NCBI GenBank assembly: GCA_036704045.1
Contig: DATNQM010000022.1
Location: forward strand, 310,001 to 374,000
Direction of reading: 5' to 3'
Length of the DNA: 64,000 nt
Origin: Ancylothrix sp036704045
GTDB taxonomy: Bacteria; Cyanobacteriota; Cyanobacteriia; Cyanobacteriales; Oscillatoriaceae
The notes beneath the pieces were generated by a model that did not search any database, was not told where the DNA came from, and saw only the letters and a list, made by a program, of their open reading frames with translations. Of the stretch, positions 53,355 to 62,707 are shown one piece after another. Numbering within the stretch: position 1 is the stretch's first letter; each line of letters begins with the position of its first letter. Made by a program: the position numbers and the translations under genes.

Positions 53355-55007
53355 TTACAGAACCTCCAGAGAAAGCATTGTTTGATCGTCTTCCTGCTCA
53401 ACCGCTCTTTCACGAACGCGAGCCAGTAAATTATCGAGATCCAAAGGTGTCGGCTCTTGAAGCAACATTTGCCACAGCCCCTCCTGTTGAAGCATAGCCC
53501 CCGCAGTAGAGCCGGTAGAGTTTTCTTCATTAATAGTGGCTTCTGTAATGCCATCACTTGTTAGCAAAAACACATCTCCACCTTTCAACTCTACGCTACC
53601 TCCTTTGCCTTTCCACACCGGCAGAATCCCCACCGGAATGCCTCGCGTTTTCAGAAAATTCGGCTCAACCGTTTCTTTCGCCGCCATAGCAGTTTGCGAC
53701 CACAACAAGGGGTAAATATGGCCCGCATTCGCATAGGCTAACTGCCCAGTTGACGGTGTATAGCGAGCCAAAACCATTGTAATGAAGCAGTTATTGCTCA
53801 CTAAATCTTCCGACAAGATACTATTGAGGTTCTGCATAACCTCTTCTGGGTCAAGCGTTGTTTCTTGAGACAATTCTCGACGCATTACCGAGATCGCACT
53901 GGCCATAAACAACGCCGCCGGCACACCTTTGCCTGATACATCACCCACCGCTACCCAAATATCTCCCTGGGGATGAGCATAGACTTCAAAGAAATCTCCC
54001 CCAACCTCGCGGGCTGGATAACAGCAAGCCTGCACCTTGACACTTTCGAGTTCTGGCCAGCTTTGCCTAAGCAAATTCATTTGAATTTGCCTTGCCACTT
54101 CTAGCTCAGCACGCATTTGCTGTGCTTGTTCTTGGGAACGCTGATACAATTTCGCTTGAGATAAAGCTAAGGCTGCTTGTTCAGCAACGCCTTCAATGAG
54201 TTGAATATCATCACTTGACCAAGCTTGAGTCTGAGCATCCTGAGCAAGACACAAAACCGCCAGAAACTCTTTTTGGTAGTGTAGCGGCATCACCAATCTT
54301 GTGACGTGATCATTGCTTTCTTCAGCAAACGAAACTTGACGCTCACGAGTATCGAGAGCCGCATAAATCATCTGCTCATCGGTTGTAATCAGCGTTTGAG
54401 CTTCGGATGCCTGATAAGTAAACGATTCAGTAAGCAGCCGCTCTCCCTCCACCGCACGCAATACACAGCTACTTGCCTGAAAGCTTCGCCCGACGGTTTC
54501 AGCAATAGTCCCTAGCATACTCCGGTAATCTAAAGACTCCCGAATCGCACTCATAACCTCATTAAATAGCAATTCCCGCCGCAGCGAGCGCTGTAACTCG
54601 TTGGTACGTTGCTTGATAACTTTATAGGTTTCTGAAGCTTGCTGGACTACTGCTTTCAGTTCGTCTGGCTGCCAGGGTTTGGTGATGTATTTAAAGACTT
54701 GGCCAGAGTTAATAGCTTCGACCAAATCTTCTACATCGGTATAGCCAGTTAATAGTATGCGGATGGTATCAGGAAAACGTTCGACGGTTTTCCCCAAAAA
54801 TTCTGTACCGTTCATCTCTGGCATTCTTTGGTCAGAGATAATTACGGCCATTTCTCCATGCTGATCGAGCGTTTCAAGGGCGCTAAAGGCACTGTCTGCT
54901 CGATATACTTGAAAATCCCGCCGAAATGTCCGATAAAGCAGGTCTAGGTTGTCTGCCTCGTCATCAACGACTAGGAGTTTTAATTTGCTCCGATTTCCTT
55001 GGCTCAT
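53355..55007 (-). CDS. Response regulator with GAF and PP2C-type phosphatase domains (RsbU-like)
   Basis: 550 residues from ATG 55007 (MSQGNRSKLKLLVVDDE); a GTG four codons earlier is possible. Order: receiver domain (about 8-130; DDE triad start, phospho-acceptor Asp in VIISDQRMPEMNG, Lys in YITKPW), a linker helix, a GAF domain (about 165-300), a coiled coil, then a SpoIIE/PP2C phosphatase (about 330-550; VGGDFFEVY, GDVSGKGVPAALFMA, YANAGHIYPLL, LTSDGITEA). Phosphorylation of the receiver would control dephosphorylation of a STAS protein, opposing the kinase encoded next. Fits a cyanobacterial partner-switching module. Confidence 0.94.
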   Translation of the reverse strand: MSQGNRSKLKLLVVDDEADNLDLLYRTFRRDFQVYRADSAFSALETLDQHGEMAVIISDQRMPEMNGTEFLGKTVERFPDTIRILLTGYTDVEDLVEAINSGQVFKYITKPWQPDELKAVVQQASETYKVIKQRTNELQRSLRRELLFNEVMSAIRESLDYRSMLGTIAETVGRSFQASSCVLRAVEGERLLTESFTYQASEAQTLITTDEQMIYAALDTRERQVSFAEESNDHVTRLVMPLHYQKEFLAVLCLAQDAQTQAWSSDDIQLIEGVAEQAALALSQAKLYQRSQEQAQQMRAELEVARQIQMNLLRQSWPELESVKVQACCYPAREVGGDFFEVYAHPQGDIWVAVGDVSGKGVPAALFMASAISVMRRELSQETTLDPEEVMQNLNSILSEDLVSNNCFITMVLARYTPSTGQLAYANAGHIYPLLWSQTAMAAKETVEPNFLKTRGIPVGILPVWKGKGGSVELKGGDVFLLTSDGITEATINEENSTGSTAGAMLQQEGLWQMLLQEPTPLDLDNLLARVRERAVEQEDDQTMLSLEVL

Positions 55008-55019
55008 GCAAGACCCCAC

Positions 55020-55361
55020 CCGGCTAATCCATCAATTCGCTTTTTAGGTGACGCTCTTAACATTAGATTTTTCTCCCTAGCCCGAATTTGTCATGGTGTA
55101 TGAATGAGCGCCCCTCAATTAAAATACAGCTTTCCGCATCTGCACAACTGCCTAACTGTCAACAAGTTACGAAAAATAACAGGTTTTTCCGTTTTCAGAG
55201 ACATTTCTTATGAATTCGTATTTTTGTTTAAACCGGCTGTTTTAATATCCAATTTGAGATTATGGATACCCGAATTTTAGATTTTCAATAGCCCGTGATG
55301 CACGAAACTGACTTTGTTAGGGCCATTGGCAGATGTGGGGTTTAACCCCCTATCCTATATA
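55020..55361. other. Intergenic spacer, no gene seen
   Basis: About 340 AT-rich bases between the phosphatase gene start and the rsmH stop, both on the minus strand. It must hold the phosphatase promoter. I see no gene, strong hairpin or known regulatory motif. Confidence 0.5.
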
Positions 55362-56243
55362 TCACGGACTGATTTTTTCTGCTATCCGCAGTTTTGCTGA
55401 ACGAGAGCGGGGGTTGTTTTTTTGTTCTTCTTCTTGCGGTAATACCGGCTTTTTAGTTAATACTCGCAGTTGTTCTTTTTCTCTGAGCCGGTGTTTAACA
55501 ATCCTATCTTCTAAACTGTGAAAGCTAATAATTGCTATTCTTCCCCCTGGTTTTAGCCATGTTGGTGCTACATCAATAAATTTTTCGAGGGATGTTAATT
55601 CAGCGTTGACGGCAATTCTTAAGGCTTGAAATACTCTTGTTGCTGGGTGAATTCTGCCATTTCTATACTTGGCCGGCACACATGAGGCAATAGCTCCAGC
55701 CAGTTCGGTTGTTGTACTAAAGGGCCGGCTACTGACTATGGTGCGGGCGATTCTTCGTGATAGTCTTTCTTCTCCGTAGGTGAAAAAAATATCAGCTAGT
55801 TTCCTTTCTTCCCATTTATTTATAACTTCGGCTGCTGTGAGTTGTTGGCGGTTGTCCATCCGCATATCTAGGGCGGCGGTGTGACGAAAGCTAAATCCCC
55901 GTTCTGGTGTGTCCAATTGCCCGGAACTTACCCCCAAATCGGCTATTATTCCATCAAATTCTTCGGGTTTCCCTGGATATTCACAAAAATTTCCTCTCCA
56001 GATATTGACTTTTTCTCCAAATTCTGATAAGGAATTTTGGGCCGTAGCAATGGCTTGTTCGTCTCGGTCTATGGCCGTTACACGAACATCGGGGGAGGTG
56101 GATAAAATCAGGCTTGTATGACCACCGGCCCCAAGTGTGCAATCAAGGTAATGTCCGCCTGGCTGAATAGCTAAAGCTTCGATCAGTTCTTTGGCGAGGA
56201 CGGGGATGTGAACAAAGGCGGGTAGAGAGGAAGATTCTGTCAT
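55362..56243 (-). CDS. rsmH: 16S rRNA (cytosine-1402-N4)-methyltransferase
   Basis: 293 residues, slightly short of the usual ~310. Methylates N4 of C1402 in the ribosomal decoding centre with SAM. Seen: HIPVLAKELIEALAI, SAM-binding GGHYLDCTLGAGGHT, VTAIDRDEQAI, FDGIIADLGVSSGQLD, the family block GFSFRHTAALDMRMD, and HSLEDRIVKHRLRE near the C-terminus. In many bacteria this gene leads the division/cell wall cluster; here it stands alone and is divergent from ndhH. Confidence 0.96.
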   Translation of the reverse strand: MTESSSLPAFVHIPVLAKELIEALAIQPGGHYLDCTLGAGGHTSLILSTSPDVRVTAIDRDEQAIATAQNSLSEFGEKVNIWRGNFCEYPGKPEEFDGIIADLGVSSGQLDTPERGFSFRHTAALDMRMDNRQQLTAAEVINKWEERKLADIFFTYGEERLSRRIARTIVSSRPFSTTTELAGAIASCVPAKYRNGRIHPATRVFQALRIAVNAELTSLEKFIDVAPTWLKPGGRIAIISFHSLEDRIVKHRLREKEQLRVLTKKPVLPQEEEQKNNPRSRSAKLRIAEKISP

Positions 56244-56489
56244 TTTTTATAAATTAGCGCCCCTTCTATTTTGCTTTGTTTGGAAGCGCAGAATACGCCT
56301 TTGTCAATGTTGGGTATAAGCAATTGAAACTATATTGCCCAAAGCGTTTTGCCTTCAACCAATATAATGAGGAGAAGCTAAACAAAACTCAACATAAAGC
56401 TGAGACAGAACACCGGCACTGTTTTTTGCCTTCGATGGGAAAATGGTGGGGCCGGTGCAAAAATTGATAAAGGGGAGAATGCAGTAGCA

Positions 56490-57674
56490 ATGCCAAAACT
56501 TGAGACAAGAACAGAACCCATGATTTTGAACATGGGGCCACACCATCCCTCGATGCACGGGGTGTTACGCTTGATTATGACGTTGGATGGGGAAAATGTC
56601 CTCGACTGTGAGCCGGTGATTGGCTATCTGCACCGGGGAATGGAAAAAATCGCCGAAAATCGCACTAATGTCATGTACGTTCCCTATGTAAGCCGATGGG
56701 ACTATGCAGCGGGGATGTTTAACGAAGCGGTGACGGTGAATGCGCCAGAAAAATTAGCAGATATTGCGGTGCCAAAGCGTGCCAGTTATATCCGGGTTAT
56801 TATGCTGGAGTTGAACCGCATTGCTAATCATTTGTTGTGGCTTGGCCCCTTTATGGCGGACGTGGGTGCTCAAACTCCGTTCTTTTATATTTTCCGCGAA
56901 CGGGAATTGATTTATGACCTCTGGGAAGCGGCTACCGGCTATCGGATGGTTAATAATAATTATTTCCGCATTGGTGGTGTGGCGGCTGATTTACCCTATG
57001 GTTGGGTAGATAAGTGTGATGATTTTTGTGATTACATGATGCCGAAAGTGGACGAATATGAGCGGTTAATTACTGATAACCCCATTTTCCGTCGTCGTGT
57101 TGAAGGTATTGGTACTATTACTCGTGATGAGGCTATTAACTGGGGTCTTTCTGGGCCGATGTTACGGGCTTCTGGGGTACAGTGGGATCTGCGGAAGGTT
57201 GACCACTACGAATGTTATGACGAGTTGGACTGGGATGTGCAGTGGGAAACGGCCGGTGATTGTATGGCCCGTTATTTGGTGCGGATCCGCGAAATGCGTG
57301 AGTCTGTTAAGATTATTCGTCAAGCTTTGAAGGCTTTGCCTGGTGGCCCCTACGAGAATTTGGAAGCAAAACGCATGAGTGAGGGCCCTAAGTCTGAGTG
57401 GAACAGTTTTGATTATCAGTTTATTGGTAAGAAAATTGCTCCTACTTTTAAGATTCCCAAAGGCGAGCATTATGTACGCATTGAAAGCGGAAAAGGAGAG
57501 TTAGGTATTTTTATTATGGGGGATGATAATGTCTTCCCTTGGCGTTGGAAAATTCGCGCTGCTGATTTTAACAATTTGCAAATTTTACCTCAGTTATTGC
57601 GAGGGATGAAGGTTGCAGATATTGTGACGATTTTGGGCAGTATCGATGTAATTATGGGTTCGGTTGACCGTTAA
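56490..57674 (+). CDS. ndhH: NAD(P)H-quinone oxidoreductase subunit H
   Basis: 394 residues, exact normal length for cyanobacteria. Core subunit of the NDH-1 complex (homologue of mitochondrial 49-kDa/NDUFS2) that forms the plastoquinone-reducing chamber in respiration and cyclic electron flow. Seen: MGPHHPSMHGVLRLIMTLDG, the conserved EPVIGYLHRGMEKIAE with Arg49, NRIANHLLWLG, and the C-terminal GSIDVIMGSVDR. A good ribosome binding site (AGGGGAG) lies upstream. It is followed by a hairpin and a MidA/NDUFAF7-type methyltransferase gene. Confidence 0.97.
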   Translation: MPKLETRTEPMILNMGPHHPSMHGVLRLIMTLDGENVLDCEPVIGYLHRGMEKIAENRTNVMYVPYVSRWDYAAGMFNEAVTVNAPEKLADIAVPKRASYIRVIMLELNRIANHLLWLGPFMADVGAQTPFFYIFRERELIYDLWEAATGYRMVNNNYFRIGGVAADLPYGWVDKCDDFCDYMMPKVDEYERLITDNPIFRRRVEGIGTITRDEAINWGLSGPMLRASGVQWDLRKVDHYECYDELDWDVQWETAGDCMARYLVRIREMRESVKIIRQALKALPGGPYENLEAKRMSEGPKSEWNSFDYQFIGKKIAPTFKIPKGEHYVRIESGKGELGIFIMGDDNVFPWRWKIRAADFNNLQILPQLLRGMKVADIVTILGSIDVIMGSVDR

Positions 57675-57681
57675 TTTTTCC

Positions 57682-57729
57682 CCGCAGATGTAGACAGATA
57701 TTCTATCGTTTATCTGTTTTCATCTGCGG
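57682..57729. repeat. Imperfect palindrome between ndhH and midA-like gene
   Basis: CCGCAGATG (57682-57690) pairs with CATCTGCGG (57721-57729), and inside ACAGATA (57694-57700) pairs with TATCTGT (57711-57717). The words CGCAGAT and ACAGATA resemble the CGTAGATAAACACAGATA piece before recF (about 43052-43071). It may terminate ndhH or be a scattered repeat. Confidence 0.6.
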
Positions 57730-57800
57730 TTAACAAGTTGTTGATATCAAGGAAAAATATATCGGTGTTTATTGCGGTTTAATAAAAGAATTTTAAGCAA

Positions 57801-58985
57801 GTGTTAAATAAAATAATTAAGGAAAAAATAGCGGGAAATTATCAGCAAAGAATTACTTTTGCTGAGTATATGGATTGGGCTTTATACCATCCTCAACATG
57901 GCTATTATGCGACTAATAGAGTTAATTTTGGGGGAGATGGTGATTTTGTAACTTCTCCTTATTTGTGTAAAGATTTTGGTGAGTTGTTGGCGGTTCAGTT
58001 TGCTGAAATATGGGAGATTTTGGGAAAACCGGCCCGGTTTCAGTTGGTAGAAATGGGTGCCGGTCAAGGTTTATTGGCGGCGGATATTTTAAAGTTTTTG
58101 CATAAAAATCATTTAGATTTATTTGGGTGTTTAGAGTATTTAATTGTTGAAAAAGCTGCCGGTTTAATTGCCGAACAAAAGCATATTTTAGAGAAATTGT
58201 CAATAAATTTAAACGCTAATATCCGCTGGTGTGGCTGGGAGGATATTGAGGAAAATTCGATTACCGGCTGTTTTTTTTCTAATGAATTGGTGGATGCTTT
58301 GCCGGTGCATTTGGTGAGGGTAGAAAATCAAAAATTACAGGAAGTTTATGTAAGTTTTGAAACTAGCGCAAAGAGTCAAGAACAGGAGAATTTTAAAGAG
58401 GTTATAGGGGAAGTTTCGACACCGGCAATACAGGACTATTTTAAATTGGTTGGGATAGATATTTGTGGTTATGAAGATGGATATCGAACGGAGGTTAATT
58501 TGGCGGCTTTGGATTGGATGAAGACGGTAGCAAACCGGCTTTTTCGGGGTTATATTTTAACGATTGATTATGGTTATACGGCGGAAAGATTTTATCATTC
58601 CCGAAGAAATGAAGGGACTTTACAATGTTATTTTAAGCATTCTCATCACAATGATCCGTATATTAATTTAGGGTATCAAGATATTACGGCTCATGTGGAT
58701 TTTACGGCCTTAGAAAAGCAGGGATTGTTGTGTGGTTTAGACAAGGTTGGTTTTGTGGAACAGGGGTTATTTTTGATGGCTTTGGGGTTAGGTGAAAGAA
58801 TTGCTGCTTTGTCTTTTGTTGGGGACAATGAAGATATGGGTAATGTTTTGCGCCGGCGGGAGGCTTTGCATCAATTAATTAACCCGATGGGATTGGGTAA
58901 TTTTAAAGTTTTGGTGCAGAGTAAAAATTTGAATGAAAGTCAAAAAGAGTTGAGTTTTAAGGGTTTAAAAATGCCTTTTATTTAA
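57801..58985 (+). CDS. SAM-dependent methyltransferase, MidA/NDUFAF7 family
   Basis: 394 residues, starting with GTG at 57801 (no clear ribosome binding site). Family blocks: ITFAEYMDWALYHPQHGYYA, GDFVTSPYLCKDFGELLAVQ, the SAM motif FQLVEMGAGQGLLAADIL, NELVDALPVHLV, and ILTIDYGYTAERFYH. Eukaryotic members (NDUFAF7/MidA) methylate an arginine of NDUFS2 during complex I assembly. Here the gene directly follows ndhH, the NDUFS2 homologue, on the same strand, which suggests the same job in NDH-1 assembly. Substrate is inferred from family and position. Confidence 0.9.
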   Translation: MLNKIIKEKIAGNYQQRITFAEYMDWALYHPQHGYYATNRVNFGGDGDFVTSPYLCKDFGELLAVQFAEIWEILGKPARFQLVEMGAGQGLLAADILKFLHKNHLDLFGCLEYLIVEKAAGLIAEQKHILEKLSINLNANIRWCGWEDIEENSITGCFFSNELVDALPVHLVRVENQKLQEVYVSFETSAKSQEQENFKEVIGEVSTPAIQDYFKLVGIDICGYEDGYRTEVNLAALDWMKTVANRLFRGYILTIDYGYTAERFYHSRRNEGTLQCYFKHSHHNDPYINLGYQDITAHVDFTALEKQGLLCGLDKVGFVEQGLFLMALGLGERIAALSFVGDNEDMGNVLRRREALHQLINPMGLGNFKVLVQSKNLNESQKELSFKGLKMPFI

Positions 58986-59039
58986 GATTTTGTAGATTTT
59001 ATATTGGGGTTATGAGGCATTAATTTAGGTTGTTTAAAG

Positions 59040-59061
59040 GCCGGTTATGGTATCAACCGGC
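59040..59061. terminator. Short hairpin between convergent genes
   Basis: GCCGGTT/AACCGGC (59040-59046 and 59055-59061) is a perfect 7-bp stem with an 8-base loop between the methyltransferase gene (+) and the Cys-rich gene (-). Weak T-run. Confidence 0.4.
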
Positions 59062-59082
59062 ATCAATGCTTAGAGTTTTATT

Positions 59083-59334
59083 TTAGTTGAATTCTTCCGA
59101 GTCTGGGAGATGATAGCGTTTACGAAAATGTTGACATACTTGATAACATTTTGTTTGGAATGGCTGGTCGTTTAACCAACAGTTTCCGACTTCTGTTTGT
59201 CGGCGACTCCAAAAGGCGCAGTGTTGGCAATTTTTGCGGTTTAAGGAGATTTTTGTTTCCGCTTGTTTGGTTTTAAAAAACATTGCTGATCTAGGGATTT
59301 TAAATAAGGTTGGACTATTTTTAGTTTGACGCAC
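59083..59334 (-). CDS. Small cysteine-rich protein, probable metal-binding
   Basis: 83 residues if it starts at 59334; an internal ATG at 59283 would give 66. Cysteines lie in CQHCAFW, GNCWL and KCYQVCQHF, giving CxxC...C...CxxxC, a likely Zn2+ or Fe-S site. The N-terminus is basic and poorly structured. I do not recognise the family. About 250 bases upstream (59335-59540) hold no other gene. Confidence 0.6.
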   Translation of the reverse strand: MRQTKNSPTLFKIPRSAMFFKTKQAETKISLNRKNCQHCAFWSRRQTEVGNCWLNDQPFQTKCYQVCQHFRKRYHLPDSEEFN

Positions 59335-59544
59335 TGTAGGATTAAATGGCCTACGACAGTTGGTATATTCTTTTTTACTAAGGTGGTAGCGTCAGTCCGT
59401 ATATTTCTGAGAAATGCTGTGTCTTGGGAGGTATTCCTTATTGTTTGTGGCGCAAAAAAAGCTATAGGTTTTTTAAAAAAGTGATATAAATCGGATTTTG
59501 GATGACAAAAGTTATTAATTATAATAATTTAAAAAAATAAAAAA

Positions 59545-59577
59545 AATCCCCTTTTTAAGATGCAAAAAAAGGGGATT
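59545..59577 (-). terminator. Terminator of the ABC transporter operon
   Basis: A perfect 12-bp stem AATCCCCTTTTT/AAAAAGGGGATT (59545-59556 and 59566-59577) precedes a long T-rich run on the minus strand, 13 bases past the permease stop. Confidence 0.85.
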
Positions 59578-59589
59578 GTTAATAAATAG

Positions 59590-60615
59590 CTAATAGCGAA
59601 TTCGCGGATCAATGTAGGCGTTTAGGATGTCAATAAAGATGCTTGCAAGTACAACTATTGCGGCAAAAAATACGACTATTCCTTGTACAGTGGGATAGTC
59701 ACGGGAAGAGATGGCTTCATAAAGTCGGTTGGCTAATCCTGGCCATGAAAATGTGACTTCGGTTAAGATGGCTCCACCAAGTAAAGAAGCGAGGGTTAAT
59801 CCGAGGACAGTGATAACAGGAATTAAAGCATTTTTTAGAGCATGAGAAACTAAAATTCTGCTTTCTGTAATACCTCTGGCTCTGGCGGCTTCTACATAGT
59901 CTGCTTGAAGGGTTTGTTTGAGGTTGACGCGGACAATTCTTTCAAAAATACCACTGATAAGAATTCCGAGAGTTATTGATGGTAAAGCGAGGTGATGAAG
60001 GGCGGTAAAAAATTGAGTTAAGTTACCAGAAAGGATGCTATCAAGGGTGTAAAGGCCGGTGATTGTGGGGGGTGGAGTGATGGAGACAGGGAAGCGAGTT
60101 CCTAATGGAAACCAGCCTAATTGTACGCCAAAAATGAGTTGTAAGATCATGCCGGCCCAAAAGGCGGGAATCGAGTAGGTGATAATGCCAAATAACCGGC
60201 CTCCTGCATCCCAGCCGGTGTTAGGGCGAGATGCCGAAATCATGCCTATTCCTATGCCAACAATGAGGGCAATTAGCATACTAAATACTGCTAATTCTAC
60301 GGTAGCGGGAAAGTAATCTGTAATAATTTTCCAGACAGTTTCGCCGCGAGTGGTGATGGAAGTTCCTAGGTCAAAATTAAGTAGTTGTTTGAGATAGTTT
60401 AAATATTGTAACCATAGGGGGCCGGCTAATCCTAGTTGTTGTCTCATGATTTCTTTTGCTTCTTGAGAAGCTTTTGGGCCTAAGATTGAATCGACCGGAT
60501 CTCCTGGGGTTGCTCTTAATAATAAAAATACGACAGTGATGATTGTAAAAAGCATTAAAGGAGCTAATAATAGTCGGAGAATTATGTAGGATTGTAGGGC
60601 TTTTGATCTTGACAT
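59590..60615 (-). CDS. Peptide/nickel-type ABC transporter permease (DppB/OppB-like)
   Basis: 341 residues with about six membrane helices. The N-terminal block RLLLAPLMLFTIITVVFLLLR and GDPVDSILG are typical of DppB-type permeases. The EAA loop that contacts the ATPase is EAARARGITESRILVSHALKNALIPV. It should pair with a second permease (DppC-like) and one or two ATPases, none of which are in this window. It lies downstream of two substrate-binding protein genes on the same strand. Confidence 0.93.
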   Translation of the reverse strand: MSRSKALQSYIILRLLLAPLMLFTIITVVFLLLRATPGDPVDSILGPKASQEAKEIMRQQLGLAGPLWLQYLNYLKQLLNFDLGTSITTRGETVWKIITDYFPATVELAVFSMLIALIVGIGIGMISASRPNTGWDAGGRLFGIITYSIPAFWAGMILQLIFGVQLGWFPLGTRFPVSITPPPTITGLYTLDSILSGNLTQFFTALHHLALPSITLGILISGIFERIVRVNLKQTLQADYVEAARARGITESRILVSHALKNALIPVITVLGLTLASLLGGAILTEVTFSWPGLANRLYEAISSRDYPTVQGIVVFFAAIVVLASIFIDILNAYIDPRIRY

Positions 60616-60676
60616 GATTATTATTTTTTATTTGTAGATTTTTGCTTGTTTAAGCCTTGAAAAAATGGTCTTTTTG

Positions 60677-60712
60677 AGGCTCAATCTCATGTTTTAAAAT
60701 GAGACTGAGCCT
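60677..60712. repeat. Intercistronic hairpin between binding protein and permease genes
   Basis: A 14-bp stem (60677-60690 with 60699-60712; AGGCTCAATCTCAT/ATGAGACTGAGCCT, one mismatch) has an 8-base loop. No T-run follows on the minus strand. Such hairpins often protect the 3' end of an abundant binding-protein message and lower expression of the gene that follows. Confidence 0.65.
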
Positions 60713-60721
60713 GGAATGAAG

Positions 60722-62341
60722 TTACTTTTTAATTGTCCAGAAGGGGATGCGTTGGGTTGGTTCGATAGTTACTCCTTGAATTTGTTTTTGGGCAAATAGG
60801 TATTCTTTGCCTTGCCAGAGAGGAATATAGGGAATATCTTTGACGAGTATTTGTTGTAATTCTTGGAAAATTTGATTGCGAGTTTGGGGGTTTTGTTCTT
60901 TTCTTTCTTTGTCTAAAAGTTCGTTAGCGCGGGGGTTGTAATAAAAGGAACCAGCTTGTTTTGTTTCGCCTTCTTCACAACCTTTTTCTGCTGTTCCTTT
61001 GGTGCATTCTAGGAAGGGTTGTAAGTAGTTGTCTGCATCTAAAAAGTCTGGACTCCAATCTAAAATAAATAGCTGATAAATTCCTTTAGCTAAATTATCA
61101 TAGGCTGTGGCAGATTCAACTCCGTTTAGTTGCAGTTGTAATATTCCCCCTAGTTTTCTTTCGATGTCGGCTTTGAGGGTGCTGGCTACTAGGCTGTCTG
61201 TGGTGAGGTTTGAACGATACCAAAGTTCAAGTTTTAGGGGGTTTTCTGTGGTGTAACCGGCCTGTTTTAAGGCTTCGGTTGCTTTGGTTATGTTGCTCTC
61301 TCCATATTGTTCTTTAAAAACCGGTTGATAGATGCCTTCCATTGTTACAGGTATGAGGCTATAAAGTGGTTCAACTTGACCACGAAATACGCGATTTTGT
61401 AAAATTGGTCTGTCAATAATTGCGGCTAGGGCTTGTCGAACTGCAAGGTTATCTAGGGGTTTGCTTTGCAGGTTTAGGTTGAGGTAGTAAATGCCATTAC
61501 TGCGTTGTGATAAAACTTGCCAGCCGTTGGAGGATGCTTGTTTTTCTAAGTTGGAAATTTGATCTAAATCTAAGGTTTGATATGCAATATCTACAGCCCC
61601 TGTGCGAAAGGATGTGTAGAGGTTTGATGAACTGCTAAGGCGTTGAATATCTATGCCTTTGTTGAGGGGTTTTTCTCCCCAATATTGATCGAAAGCTTCG
61701 AGTTTTATGCTATCGGTTCCGTAGCTGGTTAATTTATAGGGGCCGGTGCCTACAAAGGTATCTGGTTTGAATTTGCCGGTGCCGGTTTCATAGGCTTTTG
61801 GAGATATAGGACAGGCTCCAAAAAATGTTAGTAATGAGGTGAATGCTGCGAAGGGTTTTGTTAATTTGATTGTTAATTCATAATCGCTAGTGGCTTTAAT
61901 TGAATCAACTCGACCGGCAAATAATGAGGATGGCCGGCCTCCATTTGCTATTAGCCGGTTGAGAGAAAATGCCATTGCTTCGGCATTAAAGGCGGTGCCA
62001 TCATGAAATAATACGCCTTTTCTTAAAGGGATAGTGTAGGTTAATCCGTCACTGCTAATTTTTGGTAATTCTGTGGCAAGTTGAGGGATGATTTCTGTGG
62101 TGCCGGTTTTGTAGGTGTAAAGCCGATCTCCTAAGTTATAAAGTATTGTTCCTGATGCTGTTTCATAGGCGTCTGCGGGGTCAATAGTTCGCAGTTTTGA
62201 TGTCATTCCTAGGGTGATGCGTCCTGGTTGGCCGGTGGTTGCTGGTGGGGTGGTTTGCCGGCCACAACTAACGGCTAAAATACAACACAGACTGAACAAA
62301 CTTAGAAATTTGGCAATTTTTGCTAGGGGTTTATTTAACAT
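60722..62341 (-). CDS. ABC transporter substrate-binding lipoprotein, family 5
   Basis: 539 residues. A lipoprotein signal is present: a hydrophobic stretch ending in the lipobox LAVSCGRQ, so Cys26 would be lipidated. Family-5 (peptide/nickel/opine) binding protein blocks: RTIDPADAYETASGTILYNLGDRLY, PLRKGVLFHDGTAFNAEAMAFSLNR, GTGPYKLTSYG, NLAVRQALAAIIDR, and the C-terminal QNPQTRNQIFQELQQILVKDIPYIPLW. It delivers a peptide-like ligand to the permease encoded downstream. A paralogue lies just upstream (62708 onward). The ligand cannot be deduced. Confidence 0.94.
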   Translation of the reverse strand: MLNKPLAKIAKFLSLFSLCCILAVSCGRQTTPPATTGQPGRITLGMTSKLRTIDPADAYETASGTILYNLGDRLYTYKTGTTEIIPQLATELPKISSDGLTYTIPLRKGVLFHDGTAFNAEAMAFSLNRLIANGGRPSSLFAGRVDSIKATSDYELTIKLTKPFAAFTSLLTFFGACPISPKAYETGTGKFKPDTFVGTGPYKLTSYGTDSIKLEAFDQYWGEKPLNKGIDIQRLSSSSNLYTSFRTGAVDIAYQTLDLDQISNLEKQASSNGWQVLSQRSNGIYYLNLNLQSKPLDNLAVRQALAAIIDRPILQNRVFRGQVEPLYSLIPVTMEGIYQPVFKEQYGESNITKATEALKQAGYTTENPLKLELWYRSNLTTDSLVASTLKADIERKLGGILQLQLNGVESATAYDNLAKGIYQLFILDWSPDFLDADNYLQPFLECTKGTAEKGCEEGETKQAGSFYYNPRANELLDKERKEQNPQTRNQIFQELQQILVKDIPYIPLWQGKEYLFAQKQIQGVTIEPTQRIPFWTIKK

Positions 62342-62707
62342 TTGGCGAAAATTAAGGGGTAGGGGATTGAGTTTAGCTGAATGAGAAGACTAAAAAAATG
62401 TACCAGATTTTAAGCTCAATTTTTCGGCACTGTTTCTTTAATACTGGCATATTAAGACTTTGTTCTACAGAATTCCTGCTTATTTACCCGGAAAAATTCA
62501 ACTTTTTTACCTTAACAAGTGACAATTATTCTATCGGATTTTGGATTTTCTGAAAATAGCTTATTTTAGGGAATTGCATTTTTAAAAAAGTTGGGCATTT
62601 TTTTTATAACTCCCTTACTTTCTCTCTATTCAAAGCTTGGGCTAAACTTCGAGAGAGGAATTTCGTAGTTTTTCTACAAAAATTTTGTTGATCTGTTTTG
62701 AAAAATA
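62342..62707. other. Spacer between the two binding-protein genes
   Basis: 366 AT-rich bases with no gene on either strand and no strong hairpin. Its length suggests that the downstream binding-protein gene has its own promoter here. Confidence 0.5.
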
